64,000 bases of DNA from JBBCJR01 sp037190805 (GTDB taxonomy: Bacteria > Pseudomonadota > Alphaproteobacteria > Sphingomonadales > Sphingomonadaceae): NCBI GenBank assembly GCA_037190805.1, contig JBBCJR010000005.1, forward strand, positions 143,356 to 207,355, in the 5' to 3' direction. The number at the start of each line of letters is the position of its first letter. Position 1 is the stretch's first letter. The position numbers and the translations under genes are program-made. The notes under the pieces are model-generated. The model saw nothing but the letters and a program-made list of their open reading frames with translations. It was not told the DNA's origin and made no database searches. Positions 16,336-24,272 of this stretch are shown here, one piece after another.

Positions 16336-17745
16336 TCAGCGCAACCCAATCCCGATCGCGGCTCGTGCCTGCTCGACCTCGGTCGAGATCACCGGATAGG
16401 CGCTGTGATCTGCGGCATAGTAGGAGCCCGGGCGGTGATTGCCCGACAGGCCGAGGCCGCCGAGCGGCGCCGTCGACGGATTGCCGACGGTCGGCCGGTT
16501 CCAGTTGATCGCGCCCGCCCGCACCGTCGCCCAGAATCGGTCGTATAGCTGCGGCGACCCGCCGATCAGCGATGCCGACAAACCGTAGCGGGTAGCGTTC
16601 GCTTCAGCCAGCGCGGCCTCGAAATCGGACACACGGATCAGTTGCAGGATCGGCCCGAACAGTTCCGCATCGGGACGGCGCTGGACATTGGTGACGTCGA
16701 TCAAGGCCGGGGTCAGAAATGATCGTCCGTCGATGGGGCGATCCAGGCGGCGTAGTGGCTGCCCCCCCTTCATCATCAGGTCGAGGAACGCCTCCTGCAG
16801 GGCGTCGGCGGCAGCATTGCTGATCACCGGCCCCATGAACGGCGCCGGCTGCGAATGGGGCTCGCCGATGATGATGCGGTCGATGATCCTGGTGATCGCG
16901 TCCATCAGCGGCCCATGCTGACCGTCACGGACGATCAGCCGGCGGGCGGCGGCGCAGCGCTGCCCCGAACTCAGATAAGCCGACTGGACGACGATGACCG
17001 CAGCGGCGTGAAGATCGGCGGCGTCCCAGACGACGATCGGGTTGTTGCCGCCCATTGCCAGGGTCAGCATCCGCCCCGGCATCTCCGCGAACTGCCGGGC
17101 AAGGTCGAGGCCCACGGCCGTCGAACCGCTGAACAGCAGGCCGTCGATGCCAGGGTCGGCGGCCAGCGCGCGGCCCACCTCCGGACCGCCCGGCAGCCAG
17201 CGGATGACGCCTTCGGGGACCCCGGCCTCGACCAGTGTCTCGACCAGGAGACGGGCAGCGGCGGGGCTGTGTTCGGATGGCTTCAGGACCACGGCATTGC
17301 CGGCGAGCAGGGCTGGAATGGCATGATCGGCCGCCTGCTGGACCGGAAAGCTGGATTGGCCGATCACCGCCAGCACGCCGTGCGGCTTGTGCCTGAGCGC
17401 CGAGCGCACGCCCAGATTGCCTTCCAGCCGCCGCTGGCCGGTCCGCTCGCCATAGCCGGCGATCGCAGCATCGACGCGCGCCATGACCGCTTCGACCTCG
17501 CTGCGCGCGTCCCACAACGGCTTTCCGGTTTCGCGCGCGATCCGGTCGGTGATCGCGTCGGCGCGGGCGCGGGTCAGGTTGGCGAAGCGGCGCAGCGTTT
17601 CGGCCCTGAATGCCAGCGGCCGGGCCGCCCAATCGGCCCAGGCCGAGCGCGCGGTGGCGACCTCCGCCGCGGCATCCCCGGCCGGGCCCTGCCAGATCAC
17701 CGCACCGGTGGCCGGTTCGATCGAGGTCAGCTCACCAGCTGGCAT
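16336..17745 (-). CDS. AstD-like aldehyde dehydrogenase with altered catalytic residues
   Basis: A 469-aa ALDH-superfamily protein most like succinylglutamate-semialdehyde dehydrogenase (arginine succinyltransferase pathway), judged by LSGNHRPGSYYAADHSAYPV near the C-terminus. The nucleophile Cys264 is kept (SSGQRCAAAR), as is ELFGP. However, the oxyanion Asn (usually PYNFP or PWNFP) is Ser132 in GQSSFP, and the general-base Glu (usually LEMGG) is Ala230 in TLAMGG. The protein is full length with no frameshift. Either it has lost dehydrogenase activity or it uses another chemistry. No other ast gene is nearby. Confidence 0.85.
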   Translation of the reverse strand: MPAGELTSIEPATGAVIWQGPAGDAAAEVATARSAWADWAARPLAFRAETLRRFANLTRARADAITDRIARETGKPLWDARSEVEAVMARVDAAIAGYGERTGQRRLEGNLGVRSALRHKPHGVLAVIGQSSFPVQQAADHAIPALLAGNAVVLKPSEHSPAAARLLVETLVEAGVPEGVIRWLPGGPEVGRALAADPGIDGLLFSGSTAVGLDLARQFAEMPGRMLTLAMGGNNPIVVWDAADLHAAAVIVVQSAYLSSGQRCAAARRLIVRDGQHGPLMDAITRIIDRIIIGEPHSQPAPFMGPVISNAAADALQEAFLDLMMKGGQPLRRLDRPIDGRSFLTPALIDVTNVQRRPDAELFGPILQLIRVSDFEAALAEANATRYGLSASLIGGSPQLYDRFWATVRAGAINWNRPTVGNPSTAPLGGLGLSGNHRPGSYYAADHSAYPVISTEVEQARAAIGIGLR

Positions 17746-17969
17746 GAGGAAAGACTACTCCACATCTGGCGTCCGGACAGCCATGGGCCGATCCGATTCG
17801 TTCACCCTCCTGATGCCAGACAGACGGCAAACGACACGTTAACCGCCGTCTGCCGCTATTATTCCCCGCCATTCATCCCTAAAGAGGGCCGGACAAAGAG
17901 GACTGGACCGCGACGGCATCGCCCGTCACGGCTGCACAGTTCCGGCCCAAGGGACGACGGTGATGGTCG

Positions 17970-19925
17970 ATGGAAGCTGAGATCGGTCAGTTCGCGCTGA
18001 TTCAGGCGTTCATTCTTGCCGTTGCCCAATCCGTCGCGCCTTTGATCGGTGCCGCCCGTGAAGATCCGGCGCTGATGGCGCTGGGCCGCATGAGCGCGAC
18101 GTTGCAAGCTCTGCTGGTCCTGCTGGCCTTCGCCTGCCTGACCATCGCCTTCATCGCGCCCGATTTTTCGGTGCGCATCGTCGCCGAGCACGCCCATTCG
18201 ACGCAGCCGCTGATCTACCGCTTTTCCGGCACCTGGGGGAATCACGAAGGCTCGCTGTTGCTGTGGGTGCTGATCCTGTCGCTGTTCGGCGCCGCTGTCG
18301 CCCTGTTCGGGGGCAATCTGCGCGAGACGCTGCAATCGCGAGTGTTGGCGGTCCAGGGGATGAACGGAGCGGCCTTCATCGCTTTCATCCTGTTCACGTC
18401 GAACCCGTTCGACCGGCTTGACCCGGCGCCGCTGGACGGGCGGGAATTGAACCCGCTGCTTCAAGACCCGGGCCTCGTCCTCCATCCGCCGCTGCTCTAT
18501 CTTGGCTATGTCGGCTTTTCGGTCGCCTTCGCCTTCTCGGTCGCGGCGCTGATCGAGGGCAAGGTCGACGCCGCCTGGGCGCGCTGGGTACGACCCTGGG
18601 TGCTGGCGGCTTGGACGGCCCTGACGGCCGGCATCGCCCTCGGCTCCTTCTGGGCCTATTATGAACTGGGCTGGGGCGGCTGGTGGTTCTGGGACCCGGT
18701 CGAAAATGCCAGCTTCATGCCCTGGCTGCTCGGCACCGCCCTCCTTCACTCGGCGCTGGTTCTGGAGCGGCGCGGCGCGCTGGTTTCCTGGACGATCCTG
18801 CTCGGCATCCTTACCTTCTCGCTCAGCCTCATCGGCACCTTTCTCGTCCGTTCGGGTATCCTCACCAGCGTCCATGCCTTCGCCGTCGACGCGGCGCGCG
18901 GCGTCTTCATCCTGGCGATGATCGTCGTCGCCACCGGGGGCGCGTTGGCGCTGTTCGCCTGGCGCGCGCCGGCGATGCGGTCTGGGGCGATGTTCGGCGC
19001 CGTTTCGCGCGAGGGCGGGCTGACCATCAACAACCTGTTCCTCATGGCCGCGACCGCGACAGTTTTCCTCGGCACCTTCTATCCGGTGATCATCGACGGG
19101 CTGACCGGTGACAAGATTTCGGTGGGACCGCCTTATTACAACGCGGTGTTCGTACCGATCATGGTGCCGCTGCTGATCCTGGTCAGCATCGGTTCAATGC
19201 TGAACTGGAAACGCGACACGGTGAAGGCCGCGCTCCAGCGCCTCCGCTGGCCGGGGGCGATCTCGCTGGCGGCATTGGTGATCGGCGTCGTCGTGGCCGG
19301 GATCGGTCACACGCTGGCGGCGCTGGGCCTGGCGCTGGGCGTGTGGCTGATCGCCGGTGCGGCCTGGGTGCTGGTGCGGCGACGCCATGTCCTGCGCACC
19401 ACGCCCCGCGCGCTGATCGCGATGGCGATCGCTCATGCCGGGCTGGGCGTGATGGTCTGCGGCATCAGCGCCATGGCCGCCTGGTCGTCCTCCACCACCA
19501 CGACAATGGCGCCGGGGGAAACGATCAGCGCCGGTCCCGATCGTGTCCGCCTCGACTGGCTGGGGCCGGTCCGGGGGCCCAACTACACCGCTCAGCAGGC
19601 GCGCTTCACCGCCGAGGAACGCTGGTTCAGGAAGACGCTGGTCTCGGAAAAGCGCACCTATCCGGTCAGCCGCAGCCAGACGACCGAGGCTGGAATCTGG
19701 GCGGGCCTGCTCGGCAACGTCTATGTCGCGATCGGCGATACCGGCACTGATGGCCGGGTGGTCGTGCGCCTCTATCATCACCCGCTGGTCGGCTGGATCT
19801 GGGGTGGCGCGCTGCTGATGTCGCTGGCCGGCGTGCTATCGCTGACCGACCGGCGCTTCCGCATCGGCGCGACGCGGCGCACGGTGCCGGACGGCACGCC
19901 CGCACCGGGAACGGCAACGGCATGA
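17970..19925 (+). CDS. ccmF: haem lyase CcmF
   Basis: A 651-aa polytopic membrane protein of cytochrome c maturation system I. It attaches haem from CcmE to apocytochrome thiols together with CcmH/CcmI. The tryptophan-rich haem-binding WWD domain reads ELGWGGWWFWDPVENASFMP; conserved His residues lie in AEHAHSTQPLIYRF, LHPPLLYLG and SVHAF. It heads ccmFGHI with 4-bp overlaps. ccmABCDE are not in the window and must lie elsewhere. These genes supply petC's cytochrome c1 among others. Confidence 0.97.
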   Translation: MEAEIGQFALIQAFILAVAQSVAPLIGAAREDPALMALGRMSATLQALLVLLAFACLTIAFIAPDFSVRIVAEHAHSTQPLIYRFSGTWGNHEGSLLLWVLILSLFGAAVALFGGNLRETLQSRVLAVQGMNGAAFIAFILFTSNPFDRLDPAPLDGRELNPLLQDPGLVLHPPLLYLGYVGFSVAFAFSVAALIEGKVDAAWARWVRPWVLAAWTALTAGIALGSFWAYYELGWGGWWFWDPVENASFMPWLLGTALLHSALVLERRGALVSWTILLGILTFSLSLIGTFLVRSGILTSVHAFAVDAARGVFILAMIVVATGGALALFAWRAPAMRSGAMFGAVSREGGLTINNLFLMAATATVFLGTFYPVIIDGLTGDKISVGPPYYNAVFVPIMVPLLILVSIGSMLNWKRDTVKAALQRLRWPGAISLAALVIGVVVAGIGHTLAALGLALGVWLIAGAAWVLVRRRHVLRTTPRALIAMAIAHAGLGVMVCGISAMAAWSSSTTTTMAPGETISAGPDRVRLDWLGPVRGPNYTAQQARFTAEERWFRKTLVSEKRTYPVSRSQTTEAGIWAGLLGNVYVAIGDTGTDGRVVVRLYHHPLVGWIWGGALLMSLAGVLSLTDRRFRIGATRRTVPDGTPAPGTATA

Positions 19926-20458
19926 AACGGCTGCTGTTCATCCTGCCCGTCGTGCTGTTCGCCGGGCTGGCGATCGCCTTCGGCTTCGGCCTCACCCGCG
20001 ACCCGTCGCGTCTGCCTTCGGTGCTGATCGACCGCCCCCTGCCGGCCTTCGACCTGCCGCCGGTCGCTGACGATATTCCGGCGTTGGCGAGCAGCCAGCT
20101 GACCGGCGAGCCGGCGCTCCTCAACCTGTTCGCGTCCTGGTGCGTGCCGTGCCGGGTGGAGCATCCGCTGTTCCTGCGCCTGGCCGAGGAAGGCGTTCCC
20201 ATCCACGGCATCGACTGGAAGGAGCCGGCCACCGACGGCGCCGCCTATCTCAAGCAATATGGCAATCCCTTCCGCAGCGTCGGCAGCGATCCCAGCGGCC
20301 GGGCGGGCATAGACCTGGGCCTCAGCGGGGTGCCGGAAACCTTCATCGTCGATGCCGCCGGCCGGGTGCGCTATCGCCATGTCGGGCCGATCACCGCAGC
20401 CGACTGGAACGGTACGCTGAAGCCGCTGCTTGCCAAACTGAAGGCGGAGGGCGGCTGA
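19922..20458 (+). CDS. ccmG: thiol:disulfide oxidoreductase CcmG/DsbE
   Basis: A 178-aa membrane-anchored periplasmic thioredoxin that keeps apocytochrome c cysteines reduced. The N-terminal anchor LLFILPVVLFAGLAIAFGFG is followed by a thioredoxin fold with NLFASWCVPCRVEHP (CVPC) and a cis-Pro loop GVPETFIVD. The DsbE-specific insert IHGIDWKEPATDGAAYLKQYGNPF is present. It overlaps ccmF by ATGA and precedes ccmH by 2 bp. Confidence 0.97.
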   Translation: MKRLLFILPVVLFAGLAIAFGFGLTRDPSRLPSVLIDRPLPAFDLPPVADDIPALASSQLTGEPALLNLFASWCVPCRVEHPLFLRLAEEGVPIHGIDWKEPATDGAAYLKQYGNPFRSVGSDPSGRAGIDLGLSGVPETFIVDAAGRVRYRHVGPITAADWNGTLKPLLAKLKAEGG

Positions 20459-20460
20459 CG

Positions 20461-20946
20461 ATGCGCCGGGTCGCCCTTGCTCTCGCCCTGATGACCGCGA
20501 CGCCGGCGCTGGCGGTGTTGCCGGACGAACAGTTGGCCGACCCGGTGCTGGAGGCCCGCGCGCGCGAACTATCGAAGGAGTTGCGCTGCGTCGTCTGCCA
20601 GAATCAGTCGATCGACGATTCCGACGCCGACCTTGCCCGCGACCTGCGCCTGCTGGTGCGTGAACGCCTGCAGGCCGGCGACAGCGACCAAGCGGTCAAG
20701 GACTATCTGGTCGCCCGCTATGGCAGCTTCGTACTGCTGCGGCCGCCGATGACCGGCGGGACGATGTTGTTGTGGTTCGGACCGCTGGTGGTCGTCCTGT
20801 TGGGCGGGGCTGGCGTTGCCGTTTATCTGACCCGGCGACGCCGCGAGGGGGTGGAGCCGGCGCCGCTCGACGCGGGCGAGGAAGCCGATCTGAACCGGCT
20901 GATGCGGGAAGAAGACGAACATGACAGGGAACGGGGCGTAACATGA
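20461..20946 (+). CDS. ccmH: cytochrome c-type biogenesis protein CcmH
   Basis: A 161-aa periplasmic, membrane-anchored thiol protein of the haem lyase complex. The signature LRCVVCQNQSIDDSDADLA contains the CxxC that handles apocytochrome thiols. A signal sequence (ALALALMTATPALA) and one C-terminal transmembrane helix (MLLWFGPLVVVLLGGAGVAV) are present. It overlaps ccmI by ATGA. The split into ccmH and ccmI is usual in alphaproteobacteria, in contrast to the fused E. coli protein. Confidence 0.96.
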   Translation: MRRVALALALMTATPALAVLPDEQLADPVLEARARELSKELRCVVCQNQSIDDSDADLARDLRLLVRERLQAGDSDQAVKDYLVARYGSFVLLRPPMTGGTMLLWFGPLVVVLLGGAGVAVYLTRRRREGVEPAPLDAGEEADLNRLMREEDEHDRERGVT

Positions 20947-22124
20947 TCCTGTGGATGGTGCTGACGGTGATGGCGGCAGTGGTCGCGGCCTTGCTCACTC
21001 TGTCGCTGGTCCGTCGCCACGACGCGCGCACCGAAGGGCGCGAGGCGTCGCTGACCGTGCTAGCCGACCAGCTGCGCGAATTGGACGAGCAGGCCGCCAC
21101 CGGTCTTGTCGCCCCCGCCGAGGCGGAAGGGATGCGCACCGAGATCAAGCGCCGCATGCTGGCGGTCGAACGGTCGCGCCCCGCCACGCACCGGCCGCTG
21201 GGCAACGAGGTTCTGGGCCGGATCGCCGTCGGCGGAGCCGCGCTGGTCGTCCTCGCCGCCGTCGGCATCTACGGCCTGATCGGCCGCCCCGACCTGGGCG
21301 TCACATCGGATACCCCCGTATCACCGCCGGCCGCCCAGCAGGGCGGCGCCGATACGGCCATGGTTCAGCTCGACGGCATGATCGGACAGATCGAGGCGCG
21401 GTTGAAGGACCGGCCCGACGACGCCGAGGGCTGGCGGATGCTCGGCCTCGCCCGCGTCCAGGCCGGGCGGTTCAGCGAGGCGACCGATGCCTATCGCCGG
21501 GCCATCGAACTCGACGCCAATGTTCCCGGCCAGCAGTCCGCCTATGGCGAGGCGTTGGTGCTGGCCGCGGACGGGATCGTCACGCCGGAAGCCAAGGCGG
21601 CCTTCGCCAAGGCGATCACCGAGGATGGGAGCGATCCCCGTGCCCGCTATTTCCTCGCCGTCGCCAAGGATCAGGCCGGCGACCGGCGTGGTGCACTGGA
21701 TGACTGGGTGAAACTGCTGAACGAGGCACCGGCCGATGCACCCTGGGCCGGTGAACTCAGGACCTTCGTCGAGCAGGCGGCGCAGGAAGGCGGCGTCGAT
21801 CTGAGCGGCCGCCTGAAACCCGCCCCTGCCGCGCCTCGCGGTCCGAGCGCCGCCGACATCGCCAACGCCGAAGGCATGAGCGCGGGCGATCAGCAGGCGA
21901 TGATTCAGTCGATGGTCGATGGCCTCGCCGCGCGCCTCGCCGCCAATCCGCGTGACGCCGACGGCTGGCTGCGGCTGATCCGCGCCCGCGAGGTGATGGG
22001 CGATACGGCGGGGGCCGCCAAGGCGCTGGCCGACGCGCGCAGGGTTTTCGCCGACGACCCGGCAACCCTGGCGCGGTTGCAGGCCAATCCCGGAACAGGC
22101 CCGGCGCGCCCGCCGATGCGGTAA
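20943..22124 (+). CDS. ccmI: cytochrome c maturation protein CcmI with TPR repeats
   Basis: A 393-aa protein that presents apocytochrome c to the lyase. Two N-terminal membrane segments (ILWMVLTVMAAVVAALLTL and VGGAALVVLAAVGIYGLIG) flank a short cytosolic helix. The periplasmic part has TPR motifs: DRPDDAEGWRMLGLARVQAGRFSEATDAYRRAIEL and a second set near residue 330. A Pro/Ala linker joins the two halves. It is last in ccmFGHI. Confidence 0.92.
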   Translation: MILWMVLTVMAAVVAALLTLSLVRRHDARTEGREASLTVLADQLRELDEQAATGLVAPAEAEGMRTEIKRRMLAVERSRPATHRPLGNEVLGRIAVGGAALVVLAAVGIYGLIGRPDLGVTSDTPVSPPAAQQGGADTAMVQLDGMIGQIEARLKDRPDDAEGWRMLGLARVQAGRFSEATDAYRRAIELDANVPGQQSAYGEALVLAADGIVTPEAKAAFAKAITEDGSDPRARYFLAVAKDQAGDRRGALDDWVKLLNEAPADAPWAGELRTFVEQAAQEGGVDLSGRLKPAPAAPRGPSAADIANAEGMSAGDQQAMIQSMVDGLAARLAANPRDADGWLRLIRAREVMGDTAGAAKALADARRVFADDPATLARLQANPGTGPARPPMR

Positions 22125-22265
22125 CATCCCGGTTGCGCGGCGGGAGAAGGCCCGATCTTGCTGGCCCCTCGCAACCCAGCCTAGCGGACCCGAGCCGGAA
22201 ACTGATCGCCTATCCTGGCTGGAGGGGTGCGACCCGGAGCGGGTGGCGCGCGACTGGATCGGCTT

Positions 22266-22517
22266 CTACCGATCGCGGCGCCAACCGGCCGCCATCCGAT
22301 TGACGATGAAGCGCGTGATCAGCCCTGTCACGGCGGCGATCACGAAAGCCGAGGCCATGAGAGTCCAGTTCATCCCTCGGTGACAGTCAGCGCCAGGCGC
22401 ACAATCGCCCAGTGCGGCGAGAACGAACACGCCGAGAATCAGCGGCGCGCCAACCAGTGCCGCCAGTCCGCAGCCGACCCGTCCGCCCAGCGTGCCTCCG
22501 CTGCGATAGCCGCTCAT
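22266..22517 (-). CDS. small two-TM membrane protein of unknown function
   Basis: An 83-aa protein starting SGYRSGGTLGGRVGCGLAAL with two hydrophobic segments (GLAALVGAPLILGVFVLAAL and LMASAFVIAAVTGLITRFIV), separated by a short loop GDCAPGADCHRGM with two cysteines. It lies alone between ccmI (convergent) and the thiolase gene. Codon use is like the neighbours and I believe similar short proteins occur in other sphingomonads, but no function is known. Confidence 0.6.
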   Translation of the reverse strand: MSGYRSGGTLGGRVGCGLAALVGAPLILGVFVLAALGDCAPGADCHRGMNWTLMASAFVIAAVTGLITRFIVNRMAAGWRRDR

Positions 22518-22547
22518 CGTCGACGGCTCGGGCGAAGAGCATTCGCC

Positions 22548-23726
22548 CTACAGCACCTCGAACAGGCCCGCCGCGCCCATGCCGCCACCGACGCACATGG
22601 TGACCACTACCCATCTGGCACCGCGGCGCTTGCCTTCGATCAGCGCATGGCCGGTCATCCGCGCGCCCGACATGCCGTAGGGATGCCCAACGGAGATCGC
22701 GCCGCCGTCGACATTGAGCAGATCATCCGGAATACCGAGCTTGTCACGGCAGTAGAGGACCTGGACGGCGAACGCCTCGTTCAGCTCCCACAGGCCGATG
22801 TCCGACACGTTGAGACCGAACCGATCAAGCAGCTTCGGCACCGCGAACACCGGGCCGATGCCCATTTCGTCCGGCTCCGTGCCCGCCACCGCCATGCCGA
22901 CATAGCGGCCGAGCGGCTGCAGTCCGCGCCGCTCGGCCAGCCCGCGTTCCATCACGACGCAGGCCGAGGCGCCGTCGGACAGCTGGCTGGCATTGCCCGC
23001 GGTGATCACCTTGCCGGGCCCGCGTACCGGCGGCAGCCCGGCCAGCGCCTCCAGCGTGGTTTCAGGTCGGTTGCCCTCGTCCTTCGCAATCGTCACCTCG
23101 CGTTCGGAGGTTTCGCCGGTCGCCTTGTCGGTGACCTTCATCGTCGCCGTGACCGGCACGATCTCGCCATCGAAGCGGCCCGCCGCCTGCGCCGCGGCCG
23201 TCCGCTGCTGGGACTGGAGGGCATAGGCATCCTGCGCCTCGCGGGGAATGCCATAGCGTTCGGCAACGACTTCGGCGGTGTCGATCATCTGCATGTAGAC
23301 GTTGCGGTGCATGGCGACGAGTTCCATGTCCGCGCCCAGCCGAAGCTCGGGCGTCTGGACCAGCGAAATCGATTCGACCCCGCCGGCCACGATCACGTCC
23401 ATCTGGTCGACCACCACCTGCTTGGCGGCAGTGGCGATCGCCATCAGGCCGGACGCGCACTGGCGGTCGACGGTCATGCCCGCCGTCGTCACCGGCAGCC
23501 CGGCACGCAGCGCCGCCGTGCGGCCGATGGTCGCCTGCACACCCTGAGGCAGCGCGGAGCCGAGGATGCAGTCCTCGACCTCGGCCGGATCGACACCGGA
23601 GCGCTCGACGGCGGCGCGGATCGCGTGGGCGGCCAGGGTCGGCGACGGGGTGTTGTTGAACGCCCCTCGATAGGCGCGGCCGACCGGGGTCCGGGCGGTG
23701 GAGACGATGACGGCTTCGCGGCTCAT
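22548..23726 (-). CDS. acetyl-CoA C-acyltransferase (thiolase)
   Basis: A 392-aa type II thiolase that cleaves 3-ketoacyl-CoA (or condenses two acyl-CoA). The acylated cysteine is in DRQCASGLMAI; the base Cys and His are in CVGGGMGAAGLFE and NVDGGAISVGHPYGMSGARM. The ATG at 23726 is preferred, with GAGAGGA upstream. It follows a MaoC hydratase gene by 29 bp, so the pair could serve consecutive beta-oxidation-like steps. The chain-length preference cannot be told. Confidence 0.95.
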   Translation of the reverse strand: MSREAVIVSTARTPVGRAYRGAFNNTPSPTLAAHAIRAAVERSGVDPAEVEDCILGSALPQGVQATIGRTAALRAGLPVTTAGMTVDRQCASGLMAIATAAKQVVVDQMDVIVAGGVESISLVQTPELRLGADMELVAMHRNVYMQMIDTAEVVAERYGIPREAQDAYALQSQQRTAAAQAAGRFDGEIVPVTATMKVTDKATGETSEREVTIAKDEGNRPETTLEALAGLPPVRGPGKVITAGNASQLSDGASACVVMERGLAERRGLQPLGRYVGMAVAGTEPDEMGIGPVFAVPKLLDRFGLNVSDIGLWELNEAFAVQVLYCRDKLGIPDDLLNVDGGAISVGHPYGMSGARMTGHALIEGKRRGARWVVVTMCVGGGMGAAGLFEVL

Positions 23727-23755
23727 GGGCTGTTCCTCTCTTATTCCAAGGCGGG

Positions 23756-24214
23756 TCAGGCGACGAAGTAGAGGGCGATCCATTCGGCGGTCAGCGCCGG
23801 CTTGTCCTCACCCTCGATCTCGATCGTCACTTCTGACGTTTCCTGCCACTGACCGGGCTTCTTCTCCGTGAAAGCGATGGTGCGGAAATGGCCGCGCACG
23901 CGCTTGCCGCTGCGTACCGGAGCGAGGAAGCGGATCCGATCGAAACCGTAGTTGACCGCCATCCTGAGAGTCGAGGGTACCGCAGCCACCTCCGCCTTCA
24001 GCGCGGCGAGCAGCGACAGGGTGAGAAAGCCGTGGGCGATGGTACCGCCGAACGGCGTCTGCTTCGCCATCTCGGGGTCGACATGGATGAACTGATGATC
24101 GCCGGTGGCATCGGCGAACTGGTCGATCCGCGCCTGGTCGACCTCGACCCAGGAGGAGGTAACCGGATCACCGCCGACCGCGGCCTGCATCTCCTCGATC
24201 GTCGCTACCGGCAT
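23756..24214 (-). CDS. MaoC-like (R)-specific enoyl-CoA hydratase
   Basis: A 152-aa hotdog-fold protein of the hydratase-2 group. The motif FADATGDHQFIHVDPEMAKQTPFGGTIAHGF carries the catalytic Asp and His. Members hydrate enoyl-CoA to (R)-3-hydroxyacyl-CoA, often linked to PHA or beta-oxidation. It is upstream of, and probably co-transcribed with, the thiolase. It differs clearly from the MaoC protein at 3391-3843. Confidence 0.92.
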   Translation of the reverse strand: MPVATIEEMQAAVGGDPVTSSWVEVDQARIDQFADATGDHQFIHVDPEMAKQTPFGGTIAHGFLTLSLLAALKAEVAAVPSTLRMAVNYGFDRIRFLAPVRSGKRVRGHFRTIAFTEKKPGQWQETSEVTIEIEGEDKPALTAEWIALYFVA

Positions 24215-24272
24215 CGCCCTCTCCTTCGCTTTCCGTTCACGTCAAGGGAAGGTATAGCGCCGGCACCGCCAG

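Noticed and set aside
17821..17852. CAGACGGC/GCCGTCTG inverted repeat upstream of ccmF as a riboswitch
   Set aside because: Only one short stem and no conserved riboswitch core; it may be an operator or chance.
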